Shown in pieces: positions 1 through 8,014 of a DNA stretch of 34,050 bases; the first letter of the stretch is position 1; every line of letters starts with the position of its first letter. The notes below the pieces were generated by a model, which was not told the DNA's origin, did no database searches, and worked only from the letters and a program-made list of their open reading frames with translations. Source of the stretch: a virus. The stretch spans positions 1 to 34,050 of the IMG/VR virus record IMGVR_UViG_3300013104_000017; one strand, given 5' to 3'. The position numbers were made by a program, and so were the translations under genes.

Positions 1-123
1 TCGCCCTCCGAGAGCAAGGCGCCGACGAGGCGATCATCTCGGCCTTCCGCATCCGCGAGACGCGCGAGGATCCGATGCTCTTCGCCCTCGTCTACCTCTC
101 GCGCCACCTCGAGGACGAAGCGA
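1..123. repeat. Terminal overlap, left copy
   Basis: These 123 bases are identical to 33928-34050. The large-terminase reading frame continues through the joint without a break, so the two ends are the same genomic place. This fits a circularly permuted or circular genome that was opened arbitrarily inside the terminase gene. A short true terminal repeat is the alternative, but a genuine end inside terL would be unusual. Confidence 0.95.
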
Positions 124-1511
124 GCGGGCTCGTCACGCTCTCCGAGGTGCACGACGCTTGGGCCGAGTCAGCGAAGACGTGGATGACGCGCAGCGAACCG
201 GCCGCCGATCGCCGCGCCGAGATCGCCCCGCGTGAGATGGGGAAGTCGACGTGGCACTTCACGATCCTTCCGATGTGGGCCGCCGCGCACGGCCACGTCC
301 GCTTCGCCGCGGCGTTCGCCGACACCGGCACGCAAGCCGAGACGCACCTCGCTACGTTCAAGAGCGAGCTCGACAACAACGCCTTGATCCGCGCCGACTA
401 CCCCGACTTGTGTATGCCGAAGACTCGTGGCCGCGGCACGACCGAGGCTGACCGCGTCTCGCTGTACCACTCGAAGAGCGACTTCGTCTTCGCCGCCGCC
501 GGCATGGACGGGTCGAACCTCGGGCTCAAGGTGGGGGACGCCCGCCCCGATCTCATCATCCTCGACGACATCGAGCCGCACGAAGGCCGCTACTCGTCGG
601 GCCTCGCGAAGAAGCGCCTCGACACGCTGACCTCGACGATCTTCCCGCTCAACATTCGCGCGCACGTCGTCATCGTCGGCACGGTCACGATGCTCGACTC
701 GATCATTCATCAGGTCGTGAAGTGGAACCGCGGCGAGCGCCCCGAGCCGGGCGCCGGTGTCGATTCGACGTGGGTCGGAGACGAGCGCATCGTCGCCCGT
801 CATTGGCTGCCGATCCTCATCGACCCCGACGGCGAGAGGCGCAGCGCGTGGCCGTCGAAGTGGCCGCTCGACTACCTGCTCTCGATCGAGCACACCCGGC
901 AATACGCGAAGAACTACGCGAATGATCCGCTCGGCGCCGACGGCGACTATTGGACGTTCGACGACTTCCGGCCGCTGACCGACGAGCTCGCCGAGGCGAT
1001 CACGCACGAGGTCATCGAGATCGACCCGGCCGTCACGACGAAGGACTCGAGCGACTTCACGGGCATCGCGGCCGTCGGATGGTCAAGGCGTCTCGGTCGG
1101 GTCGGCGTACTCGAGGTGCGCAAGGTGAAGCTCTCGGGGAAAGAGATCCGCCGGGTCGTGCTCGGCTTCGTCGAGCGTGCGCTCGCCCGCGGTCACGTCG
1201 TCATCGTCCGCATCGAGACGAATCAAGGCGGTGACTTGTGGCTCGAGATCCTTCACGACATGCCGGTGCGCGTCATCGCGCATCCCGCCGGCACGGCGTC
1301 GAAGAACGTGCGCGCCGCGGCGGCGCTGCACTTCTATCAGACGAAGAAGGTTGAGCACGCGAGCGGCATGACCGACGTCGAAGGCGAGATGGTCGCCTTC
1401 CCCCGCGCCCCGCATGACGACCTTGTCGACGCGGTCGGCGCCGCCGTGCGCTACTTCTTGACGCCTCGGAAGCGCACGAAGGCCGGCGGCGAGAGCGTGG
1501 CCTACTCGTGA
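3..1511 (+). CDS. terL: Large terminase subunit, residues 18-519 (5' end is at 33879)
   Basis: ATP-driven motor that packages DNA into the prohead and cuts it. This is the main part of a 519-aa protein whose first codons lie at the right end of the window. The ATPase half has a Walker A-like PREMGKST at about residues 93-100 of the full protein and a Walker B LIILDDIE at about 201-208. The C-terminal half looks like the RNase H-fold nuclease: an acidic EIDPAV stretch, ETNQGG, and HDDLVDA near the end. The length suits siphophage terminases. An internal ATG at 75 is residue 42, not the start. It follows the putative small subunit and precedes the portal, the usual order. Confidence 0.93.
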   Translation, partial: ALREQGADEAIISAFRIRETREDPMLFALVYLSRHLEDEASGLVTLSEVHDAWAESAKTWMTRSEPAADRRAEIAPREMGKSTWHFTILPMWAAAHGHVRFAAAFADTGTQAETHLATFKSELDNNALIRADYPDLCMPKTRGRGTTEADRVSLYHSKSDFVFAAAGMDGSNLGLKVGDARPDLIILDDIEPHEGRYSSGLAKKRLDTLTSTIFPLNIRAHVVIVGTVTMLDSIIHQVVKWNRGERPEPGAGVDSTWVGDERIVARHWLPILIDPDGERRSAWPSKWPLDYLLSIEHTRQYAKNYANDPLGADGDYWTFDDFRPLTDELAEAITHEVIEIDPAVTTKDSSDFTGIAAVGWSRRLGRVGVLEVRKVKLSGKEIRRVVLGFVERALARGHVVIVRIETNQGGDLWLEILHDMPVRVIAHPAGTASKNVRAAAALHFYQTKKVEHASGMTDVEGEMVAFPRAPHDDLVDAVGAAVRYFLTPRKRTKAGGESVAYS

Positions 1512-1515
1512 TCTT

Positions 1516-1554
1516 CGGCTAATAGTTGACTAACAGCCGAACTCGTGTCATGCT
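1516..1554 (+). promoter_or_regulatory. Promoter with dyad operator upstream of secreted-protein gene
   Basis: A TTGACT -35 (1526-1531), 17-bp spacer and weak CATGCT -10 (1549-1554) end six bases before the ATG at 1561, and no Shine-Dalgarno is visible. The transcript is probably leaderless. The motif CTAACAGCCG occupies 1530-1539. With CGGCT at 1516-1520 it forms an imperfect 24-bp dyad, 9 of 12 positions symmetric, covering the -35 and spacer. The same motif recurs at three other promoters here, so a repressor site is inferred. Confidence 0.6.
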
Positions 1555-1560
1555 TATCCC

Positions 1561-1998
1561 ATGAACACGAAGCGCAACTACATCGCCGGTGGCATCGCCG
1601 CCGTTGCTGCCGCCGCGGTCGTCGCGGCCCTCGCCCTCTCGGCATCCGCCGCGTCGTCGACCCCCGCTCCCGAGTCCACCTTCACGCCCTCGACCGAGAT
1701 CCTCTACGGGGAGATCGGCGAGGTCTTCGAGAAGACCGTCGTCGAGACGCCCGCCCCGGCACCCGTCGCGCCCGTGGTCGAGGCGCCCGCACCGGTCGAA
1801 GAGGCACCGGCGCCCGCCCCCGAACCTGCCCCGGCACCCGCTCCCGCACCGGCGCCCGCCCCTGCCCCGGCACCCTTCGAGTGTCCCGCGGGCGCGGTCG
1901 ACGCCGGTGATGGCGCCTCGTGCTGGTGGGAATACTGTTTCACGATCTCGGTGCCGGATCCCGCGCATCCCGAGTGTGACGGGCCTTTCCGGCCGTAA
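1561..1998 (+). CDS. Secreted Pro/Ala-rich protein with Cys-rich C-terminus
   Basis: 145 aa of unknown function. A basic start (MNTKRN) followed by a long Ala/Val/Leu core and an ASA-A cleavage-like site near residue 30 make a clear Sec signal peptide. The middle, about residues 60-105, is an extended Pro-Ala repeat (PAPAPAPAP with occasional E and V) of the kind that spans cell walls. The last 38 residues hold four Cys and a WW pair, suggesting a small disulphide-bonded module. It lacks an LPXTG motif or second membrane segment, so it is probably released or wall-associated. It has its own operator-bearing promoter and is followed by a hairpin, an independent moron-like unit inside the late genes. 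Superinfection exclusion or host-surface change is possible but not shown. Confidence 0.8.
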   Translation: MNTKRNYIAGGIAAVAAAAVVAALALSASAASSTPAPESTFTPSTEILYGEIGEVFEKTVVETPAPAPVAPVVEAPAPVEEAPAPAPEPAPAPAPAPAPAPAPAPFECPAGAVDAGDGASCWWEYCFTISVPDPAHPECDGPFRP

Positions 1999-2052
1999 GA
2001 CTCTCGACGTCTGCACTCACTGGGGGAGATGCGGGCGCGAGACTGGGGAAAC

Positions 2053-2094
2053 ACGAAGGCCCGGCGCCGTGGGGACGGTACGCCGGGCCTTCGT
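2053..2094 (+). terminator. Hairpin terminator after secreted-protein gene
   Basis: A perfect 14-bp GC-rich inverted repeat, 2053-2066 against 2081-2094 (ACGAAGGCCCGGCG and its complement), with a 14-base loop. No clear U-tract follows, as is common in high-GC actinobacteria. It lies between the secreted-protein gene and the portal gene and would isolate the former. Short ACTGGGG direct repeats flank it at 2019, 2042 and 2106. Confidence 0.6.
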
Positions 2095-2159
2095 CACGCC
2101 CGCACACTGGGGATGCGGGAGATCGTGTCACCGGGGGAGGTGATGCGCACGATGCTACC

Positions 2160-3779
2160 ATGCGAGCTATGGCCGATGCACCCGAAACACTCTCCGCGAT
2201 CCGAAGCGACATCTCTCGCGCGTTGCACGTCATGGATGCGAAGGCGCCCGAGTACAAGCGCGCGAAGCTCTACGGCGAGGGCATGGCGCCCGAACTCGCG
2301 GGGTCGACCGTCGCAAAGCGCATCGTCGAGCAGAGTGTCGCCGCCCCTGTCAGCTTCGCGCATATCCCGATCGACGTGATCTCGGACAAGGTCGAACTCG
2401 CATCGATCACCGCGCCCGAGGCCCGCGCGAAGAAGGCGCTCGAAGAGTGGATGGATGCGAACGACATCGACGACGAGTCGGCCGATTGGATCCGCAAGGC
2501 GTGCATGTTCGGTGACTACTACGTCATCATCGACCCGAGCGAAGAGGACGAAGACGGCGTCGCGATCATCGAGACGGCCGCCACGCTCGGATCCTCCCCG
2601 CTCTCGACGATCGTGATCTACGACAAGAAGACACAGCGCACGCCCGAGTTCGGGTTGCACGTGTGGGATGCCGGGACGAAAGAGGCGCCCCGCGTGCGCG
2701 GCGTGCTGTACTACGACGACGCCTCGGTCAAGGTAATCTCGCGGCTCGGGCAGAAGGGCGACGACGCTCTCGACTTCGAGCTCGACATCGACGAGGACGA
2801 AGACGACGTCGATGCGTGGGTCTTCCACAATGGCGGTCGCATGCTCATCAAGCACCTCGCCGTCGGCGGCAAGCCCTACGGCGTCCCCGTGCACCGGCGC
2901 GCATGGGGCTTCCAAGACGCGATCACGAAGATCTCGGCGAACAACCTCGTCAACGTGGACGCGCAGGGCTTGCCCTCTCGATGGGCGCTGCTCGACCCGG
3001 CGAGTGAGGTCGACGACGACATCGACGAGGACTTCGGCACCGACGGCCCCGACACGCCCGCCGGCAAGCGCGACGGGATGACGACCGCCACGACCGCGAA
3101 GCGCGTGCGCTCGCTGCCCGGCGCGATCGCGATGCTCCGAGGCGTCAAGCAGGTCGGCACCTTCGAGTCGGCGTCGGCCGACCCGTTCCTCGCGAACCTC
3201 GATTGGTACGTGCGCGGGATGGCCGTCGCCACCGGCATCGCCCTCTTCGAGTTCGACATGAGCGGCAATCAGCCGTCGGGCGAGAGTCGCCGCCGTGCCG
3301 AGGGGCGCGCGAATCGCACGGCCGCGAAGGTGAAGCGTCAGGCCGAGGCCTTCTTCCGCGACATCGCTGACACCATGCTCGCGCTCGGCGGCCTCGAGGG
3401 GCGCGTCTCGGTGACGTTCAACCCGAGCGAGACGTCGACCGATAAGGACGGCCTCGAGCTCGTGTCGGCGAAGGTCAAGGCCGGCGTGCCGGTGCGCCAG
3501 GCGCTTCGCGAGGCCGGGTACGCCGATGAGCTCGTCAATGAGTGGTATCCCGAAGGCGAGCCCGCGCTCTCCCCCGAGATCCTCACGATCGTCGCCGACG
3601 CCCTCGGGAAGCTCGGCACCGCGAAGACGCTCGGCGTCATCACCGACGAAGAGATCCGGGACATGCTGCCCGAGCTTCTCACCGCGGCGCGCAGCGAAGG
3701 CCCGCTCGTACCGGTCGCCCCTCTCCCCGGCGTCGTCACGAACCCCGCGACGATCATGCGTGAGAACGCCGCGGCATGA
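2160..3779 (+). CDS. Portal protein
   Basis: 539 aa. Forms the dodecameric ring at the capsid vertex through which DNA passes. The sequence resembles the SPP1 gp6 type of siphophage portal: a helical N-terminus, a mixed central region with KPYGVPVHRRAWGFQDAI, and a helical C-terminal part (GMAVATGIALFEFDMSGNQP then GESRRRAEGRANRTAAKVKR), followed by an acidic/Ala-rich tail. Two long acidic stretches (around residues 200-220 and 283-290) are notable. The start is uncertain: ATG 2160 or ATG 2169. The GGGGGAGG at 2133-2140 is 19 bases or more away from either. It lies directly between terminase and MuF genes, and its stop overlaps the next start as ATGA. Confidence 0.88.
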   Translation: MRAMADAPETLSAIRSDISRALHVMDAKAPEYKRAKLYGEGMAPELAGSTVAKRIVEQSVAAPVSFAHIPIDVISDKVELASITAPEARAKKALEEWMDANDIDDESADWIRKACMFGDYYVIIDPSEEDEDGVAIIETAATLGSSPLSTIVIYDKKTQRTPEFGLHVWDAGTKEAPRVRGVLYYDDASVKVISRLGQKGDDALDFELDIDEDEDDVDAWVFHNGGRMLIKHLAVGGKPYGVPVHRRAWGFQDAITKISANNLVNVDAQGLPSRWALLDPASEVDDDIDEDFGTDGPDTPAGKRDGMTTATTAKRVRSLPGAIAMLRGVKQVGTFESASADPFLANLDWYVRGMAVATGIALFEFDMSGNQPSGESRRRAEGRANRTAAKVKRQAEAFFRDIADTMLALGGLEGRVSVTFNPSETSTDKDGLELVSAKVKAGVPVRQALREAGYADELVNEWYPEGEPALSPEILTIVADALGKLGTAKTLGVITDEEIRDMLPELLTAARSEGPLVPVAPLPGVVTNPATIMRENAAA

Positions 3780-4639
3780 GCGCCGAGGTCGAGCTCGCCC
3801 GCCTCGAGCGGCAAGTGCTCGGCGTGGCTCGCGTCTCCCGCTTTCTCGACGCGGTCGATGAGCTTCGCCGCATGCTCGCCGCCGAAGACCCGAGGCTACG
3901 CGCCCGCGTGCTCGCGCTCGTGGCGCCGTCGATCGGGAAGGATCTCGCGGCGGCCGTCGGCGCGGCGTTCGACATCGGCGTGAGCGACGCCGTCAAGATG
4001 CTCGGCGAGGGCGAGCCGAAGGGCGTCCCGCGCAAGCCACCCCGCGAGCTCGTGGCCGCGGCGAAGGCGACCGAGAAGACGATCGCCGGGGAACTCGTCA
4101 AGGCGCGCGCGCTCGCCCGTGCCGGCGTCGGCGACCTCGCCGCGATCGTCTCACCCGTGCTCGCGGCGGCGAACGCCGTGAAGCGCGATGTCGTGACGCT
4201 CGTCAATCACGCCGGCAACGCGGGCACGACCGCCGTTGCCGATGCCGCCGACCGGCCGACCGTGTGGGTAGCCGAGACGAACGCATGCGTGCAATGCCTC
4301 GCCTACTCGGGCCGCGTCGCCCGTCCCGGCAAGCCGTTCCCCGGCGGGATCTCGTACGGGAAGCGCACCGGCTCCGAGCCGATCCTCACGCCGCCGCGGC
4401 ATCCGCATTGTCGCTGCACGGTCGAAGTGCTGCTCTCGAAGGACTACGCCGACGCCCTTCGCCGCGAGGCCGACCGCTCGGTGCTTCGCGGCTTCTCGCT
4501 CGAGAGCGAGTCGATGAAAGTACGCATCGACGCCGCCGATCGCCTCGTGAAGAAGGGCGTCGATGCGCCGAAGAGCGTGATCGCCTTCGCCCGCCGCTCG
4601 ATCGTCAAGGGCGAGTTCCCGACGCGCGGTCGGCCGTGA
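3776..4639 (+). CDS. MuF-like minor head protein (SPP1 gp7 type)
   Basis: 287 aa. Proteins of this family bind the portal inside the head and enter the prohead in a few copies. The diagnostic part is a metal-binding-like region at about residues 165-210: CVQC, a glycine-rich stretch, PPRHPHCRC. This is the conserved Cys/His pattern of the MuF/SPP1 gp7 C-terminal domain. The N-terminal half is helical and Ala-rich. It overlaps the portal stop by four bases, so translation is probably coupled. No toxin domain is fused to its C-terminus, unlike some MuF proteins; the tail after the PHCRC motif is about 80 residues and basic. Confidence 0.8.
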   Translation: MSAEVELARLERQVLGVARVSRFLDAVDELRRMLAAEDPRLRARVLALVAPSIGKDLAAAVGAAFDIGVSDAVKMLGEGEPKGVPRKPPRELVAAAKATEKTIAGELVKARALARAGVGDLAAIVSPVLAAANAVKRDVVTLVNHAGNAGTTAVADAADRPTVWVAETNACVQCLAYSGRVARPGKPFPGGISYGKRTGSEPILTPPRHPHCRCTVEVLLSKDYADALRREADRSVLRGFSLESESMKVRIDAADRLVKKGVDAPKSVIAFARRSIVKGEFPTRGRP

Positions 4640-4681
4640 GTGGTACGATCCCGAGCATGACCCCCGATCGGAAGAGCTAAC

Positions 4682-5458
4682 ATGGGCGGCATCCAGTACG
4701 TCTATTGGCCGGGCACGACGACGCGCCTGACGCCGTGGATGCTCTACTGTCTCACCCGCCTCGACGCCGATCTTCGTCGCCTCTTCGGTGTGCATCTCGT
4801 GCTCGATAGCTCGGATACGCAACGCGGCATCCGTACCGAAGCCGAGCAGACGACCCTCTTCTTGTCGCGCTACAGCGTCCAATGGTGGGGATCCGGCCTT
4901 TACGGCGATGTCCGATGGTGGAAGGGTAAGCGGTACGTCCGCCATAGCGGCCTCGGCACGGTCGCGCAGCCGAAGACCTCGAATCACGAGATCCAGCAGG
5001 GGTACTACGGCGCCGTCGACCTCGCTGACAGTGGCGGCCCCGGCATCGGCACGATGGGGTCGGCCCGCTCGAATTGGCTCAAGGCGAACGCCGCGCGGTA
5101 CGGCCTCGAGCCCGAGGGCTTTAAGTTCAAAGAGGCGTGGCACTACCGGATCCCGAACATCTTCCGCGCCGCCCCGAGTATCCCCGCACCCCCTGCCCCG
5201 CCCCTCGTGATCGAGGATGAGAGAGAAGAGAACACCATGAAGGTATTCGGCTACAAGAAGCCCGGCGACACCCGTACGACCTACGTCGAGATGGACTTCG
5301 CCGGCGGCCTCTGGCACGAGTTCGTGACCGACGACACGGCCTATGCCGTGAGCGTCGCTGACAAGTGGGGCGGCGGCGCTCCGCTGCTCTCCACCGGTCA
5401 CCGGAACGAACTCGCCGAGCGCTTCGATGCGCGTTGGCCGGGCATGCGACTCGTCTGA
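4682..5458 (+). CDS. Endolysin, peptidase M15 (L,D/D,D-peptidase) with C-terminal domain
   Basis: 258 aa. Predicted to cut peptide cross-links of host peptidoglycan at lysis. Zinc-site signature residues are visible: H102 and D113 in SNHEIQQGYYGAVDLAD and H154 in EAWHYR. The H to D spacing is 11, not the usual 7 of SxHxxGxAxD, because four residues appear inserted. A Pro-rich linker (about 165-175) leads to a roughly 70-residue C-terminal module, likely for wall binding. An in-frame ATG at 5237 (residue 186) is preceded by GAGAGAAGAG, so the C-terminal module might also be made alone. There is no signal peptide, so a holin should release it. Placement among head genes rather than beside the holin is unusual but known in actinophages. 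Confidence 0.82.
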   Translation: MGGIQYVYWPGTTTRLTPWMLYCLTRLDADLRRLFGVHLVLDSSDTQRGIRTEAEQTTLFLSRYSVQWWGSGLYGDVRWWKGKRYVRHSGLGTVAQPKTSNHEIQQGYYGAVDLADSGGPGIGTMGSARSNWLKANAARYGLEPEGFKFKEAWHYRIPNIFRAAPSIPAPPAPPLVIEDEREENTMKVFGYKKPGDTRTTYVEMDFAGGLWHEFVTDDTAYAVSVADKWGGGAPLLSTGHRNELAERFDARWPGMRLV

Positions 5459-5487
5459 CACTGACCACCCCCGAAAGGAAACACACG

Positions 5488-6192
5488 ATGGATCCGCGCA
5501 TGATGGAATGGCTCGTCACCGGCGAGCGTCAGCTTCCCTCTTTCGTCACGAGCTTCGCGAAGTCGGCATCCGGCTCGTCGTCGAGCAATGACGACGAGGA
5601 CGATGACGACGACGACGAGGATGAGGACGACGACGACGAGGACGACGACCCCGACGCCGATAAGACCGACGACGAGCTTCGCGCCGAGCTCAAGGCGACG
5701 CGCGCGAAGCTCTCGAAGGTGAACGGTCAGAGCGCGAAGCGTCGCAAGGCGTTGCGTGCTCGCGAGGCCGAGCTCGAAGAGGCGCGCAAGCCGAAGCCGA
5801 AGAGCAAGCCGAAGGACGACGACGACGACGGCCCCGACCTCGACACCATCCGCCACGAGGCGAAGGCCGAGGGCGAGAAGGCCGGGACGCTTCGCGCGAA
5901 GAAGGCCGAGGCGAAGGCCGCGCTTCTCGCCGCCGGCGTCAACCCCGCGCGCGTCTCGAAGGCCGTCGGGCTTCTCGACCTCGACGAGCTCGACCTCGAC
6001 GATGATGGCCTCGACGGCATCGACGACGCGATCGAGGATCTTCGCGGCGAGTGGGCCGAGCTCTTCGCGAAGAAGCGCCAGAAGCGCCAGTCGGTCGCCG
6101 GTGAACGCGATGCCGACGGCGAGCGCCCGAGCCGTCGCGGCAAGGCGAAGAGCGCCTCCGAGCTCGCCGCGGCGAAGCTTCTCGGCAGGTAG
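5488..6192 (+). CDS. Capsid scaffolding protein, highly acidic
   Basis: 234 aa, starting at ATG 5488 after AAAGGA (5474-5479). The N-terminus is followed by a Ser patch and an almost uninterrupted Asp/Glu run at about residues 35-57, then charged coiled-coil sequence (RAELKATRAKLSKVNGQ, AKRRKALRAREAELEEARK), a second Asp run and a basic C-terminus with ELAAAKLLGR. Acidic-to-basic helical proteins just upstream of the capsid gene are typically scaffolds: the basic C-terminus binds capsid subunits and the protein leaves or is cleaved during maturation. No protease motif is visible here or nearby. Confidence 0.75.
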   Translation: MDPRMMEWLVTGERQLPSFVTSFAKSASGSSSSNDDEDDDDDDEDEDDDDEDDDPDADKTDDELRAELKATRAKLSKVNGQSAKRRKALRAREAELEEARKPKPKSKPKDDDDDGPDLDTIRHEAKAEGEKAGTLRAKKAEAKAALLAAGVNPARVSKAVGLLDLDELDLDDDGLDGIDDAIEDLRGEWAELFAKKRQKRQSVAGERDADGERPSRRGKAKSASELAAAKLLGR

Positions 6193-6233
6193 CAGACACC
6201 CCGGCGTCGGGCCGGGCTCGCCACCCCGACACG

Positions 6234-6269
6234 CGAAGCGCCCCATGATCCTCCGCATGGGGCGCTTCG
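6234..6269 (+). terminator. Hairpin between scaffold and capsid genes
   Basis: A perfect 14-bp stem (6234-6247 CGAAGCGCCCCATG with 6256-6269) and an 8-base loop, followed by TCGTCGTGCTACC with no T-run. It lies 42 bases after the scaffold stop and about 107 before the capsid start. It may be a partial terminator or an mRNA-stabilising 5' structure for the capsid message. Confidence 0.55.
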
Positions 6270-6375
6270 TCGTGCTACCGTAAGCGCAACATAGCTTCGC
6301 GCTGTGGGGTTGCTCGTGATGAGCCCCGACGTCTACCGGCGTCGCGGATCTCTCATTGCGAAAGGATGCCTTCTC

Positions 6376-7326
6376 ATGGCACGCAACACAATGGAAGCTT
6401 GGCTCCGCGACGAGCAGGGCTCCGACGTCATCCGGCGTATCGAGTACTACTCGGTCGCCGAGTCCCGTTTCCGCTCGGTGCCGATGTCCGGTGCCACGAA
6501 GACCGAACCCCGCATGGCCGACATGTCGGTCGCCGTCGTGCCGAAGGGCTCGGCGTACGGCGAGGACACCGCGACCAACGACGAGGTGCTGCTCACCGCG
6601 ATCAAGTTCGGCTCCGCCCTCCGCATCGCGGAAGAGGACATCGACGACCAGATCGCGAACCTCATCGAAGCGAAGAAGCTCTCGTGGGCCTCGAGCTTCG
6701 GCGTGTTCTTCGACAACGCCGTACTCGGCACGTCGGCGGCGGCGAACGGTACGACCGTTCCCTTCACCTCGATCTATCGCGCGGTCACCTCGGCCGACGC
6801 CGCGGTCGGCTACACGGCGAACGCGAACTACGCCTCGGCGATCGCGGCCCTCACCTACGACGCGCTGAGCGATCTCGCGTCGAAGATCGAGGGGTCCGGC
6901 TACGGCGCACCCGGCAACGTCTTCGTGGCGCACCCGGTGTTCAAGGGCGCGATCCGCAAGATCAAGGACTCGACCGGCGCGCCGATCTTCACCCCGTCGC
7001 CGCGGCAGGGCGACCCCGACACGCTCTTCGGCTACCCGCTCCTGTGGTCGTCGGGCGCCGTCGTGGCGGCCACCGCGAGCGCAGCGCAGGGCGCAACCCT
7101 CGTCGGCGCCGGCGTCAAGGGCACCGCGGGTAACCCGCTGCTCTTCTTCGGCAACCCCGACTTCGCCCTCGTCGGAAAGCGCTCGGGCGTCGAGTCGGTC
7201 GTCATCGACGGCCGCGACGGCCTCTCGGCGCTGACCGATGAGACGATCCTCAAGGTGCGCGCCCGCCGCGCATTCACGCTCGGCAACGTCAAGGCGTGGG
7301 CCGCGTTGGAGATCGTCACCGCGTAA
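6376..7326 (+). CDS. Major capsid protein (HK97 fold)
   Basis: 316 aa. The start at ATG 6376 (MARNTMEAWLRDEQ) is chosen because GAAAGGA lies 9 bases upstream. The order of elements fits HK97-type capsids: N-arm; an E-loop/P-domain region with SVAESRFRSVPMSGATKTEP; a spine helix (ASKIEGSGYGAPGNVFVAHPVF); A-domain sequence with LFGYPLLWS; and a C-terminal VKVRARRAFTLGNVKAWAAL-like stretch typical of this family (here LKVRARRAF). The position after the scaffold supports the call. Perfect hairpins on both sides of the gene (6234-6269, 7333-7369) may give it its own expression level. Confidence 0.9.
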   Translation: MARNTMEAWLRDEQGSDVIRRIEYYSVAESRFRSVPMSGATKTEPRMADMSVAVVPKGSAYGEDTATNDEVLLTAIKFGSALRIAEEDIDDQIANLIEAKKLSWASSFGVFFDNAVLGTSAAANGTTVPFTSIYRAVTSADAAVGYTANANYASAIAALTYDALSDLASKIEGSGYGAPGNVFVAHPVFKGAIRKIKDSTGAPIFTPSPRQGDPDTLFGYPLLWSSGAVVAATASAAQGATLVGAGVKGTAGNPLLFFGNPDFALVGKRSGVESVVIDGRDGLSALTDETILKVRARRAFTLGNVKAWAALEIVTA

Positions 7327-7332
7327 GTCGTC

Positions 7333-7369
7333 GGGGCGGGCGCCGGTCGTCACACATCGCGCCCGCCCC
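7333..7369 (+). terminator. Hairpin after capsid gene
   Basis: An 11-bp perfect stem (GGGGCGGGCGC at 7333-7343 with 7359-7369) and a 15-base loop begins 6 bases after the capsid stop. Only TTC follows, so termination would be partial. It could alternatively protect the 3' end of a processed capsid mRNA. Confidence 0.6.
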
Positions 7370-7403
7370 TTCGCCAGACCATCGACGCGAAAGCGAGGAC
7401 ACC

Positions 7404-7946
7404 ATGACCGAAGAGACGAAGACCCCCACGGGTCAGGCGGGCGACGAGAGCGAAGAGCTCGTCACCCCCGAAGAGCACGCCGAGGCGAGCGAGGGCGTCG
7501 AGCCCGATCAGCACGTCAGCGACCCGAAGGTGCCGGATGACGTCGAGGTCGCCGCGCGCAGCGCCGACATGGACGCCCCGAGCACGACGCACGAGAAGAC
7601 GTTCGTCGTCGGCCCCAACCCCTATCAGACGGGGCGCAACCCGTACACCGAGGCGGGCGGCTTCGACCACGAGCCCAACAAGGCGGCCACCCGTCAGTAC
7701 GCCATCGACAACGGCCTGTGGCCGACCGGTGACGTCGCGTTCAAGAGCGCGAAGAAGCACCCCGACGGCGCGTCGTGGATCCTCACCTACACGGTCGAGG
7801 TCATCCCGGCGCACGTCGCCGAGGACGGCGCACAGTCCCCGAAGGTGGTCGCCGAGGACGGCGACGCCGAGGGTGCCGTGAACTACCTCCCGCCCGAGGA
7901 CGTCGAACAGCACGAGGACGTCACGGGATCCAAGCCGGCCGAGTAA
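7404..7946 (+). CDS. Unknown acidic protein after capsid gene, possible decoration or connector protein
   Basis: 180 aa, ATG 7404, with GCGAGGA upstream as ribosome site. The first 65 residues are acidic and probably disordered (EETKTPTGQ, ESEELVTPEEH). A folded part follows: FVVGPNPYQTGRNPYTEAGG, then IDNGLWPTGDVAFKSAKKHP and SWILTYTVEVIPA. The end is acidic again. I do not recognise the family. Genes in this slot often encode head decoration proteins or proteins displayed on the capsid; the compact central domain between flexible acidic ends would fit, but this is inference from position. Confidence 0.7.
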   Translation: MTEETKTPTGQAGDESEELVTPEEHAEASEGVEPDQHVSDPKVPDDVEVAARSADMDAPSTTHEKTFVVGPNPYQTGRNPYTEAGGFDHEPNKAATRQYAIDNGLWPTGDVAFKSAKKHPDGASWILTYTVEVIPAHVAEDGAQSPKVVAEDGDAEGAVNYLPPEDVEQHEDVTGSKPAE

Positions 7947-7958
7947 GGCCACTCAAGC

Positions 7959-7994
7959 GCGGGGCGACGATTCTTCGGGGGGTCGTCGCCCCGC
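7959..7994 (+). terminator. Hairpin terminator
   Basis: A 12-bp perfect stem (GCGGGGCGACGA, 7959-7970, with 7983-7994) and a 12-base loop, followed by ATCTTTC. It begins 13 bases after the preceding stop and is the best classical terminator shape in the head region. Confidence 0.6.
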
Positions 7995-8014
7995 ATCTTT
8001 CGATCGGAGAGATC

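Noticed and set aside
2019-2112. ACTGGGG direct repeats at 2019, 2042 and 2106
   Set aside because: Too short and unevenly spaced in a G-rich region to claim an operator; noted with the terminator only.
2125-2153. Promoter directly before the portal gene (GTGTCA, 17 bases, CACGAT)
   Set aside because: Weak match to both boxes; the start codon of the gene itself is uncertain, so no call was made.
5398-7353. 651-codon open frame on the minus strand opposite scaffold and capsid genes
   Set aside because: It is a GC-rich shadow of two well-supported genes, of low-complexity Arg/Val/Leu composition, without ribosome site or recognisable domain.
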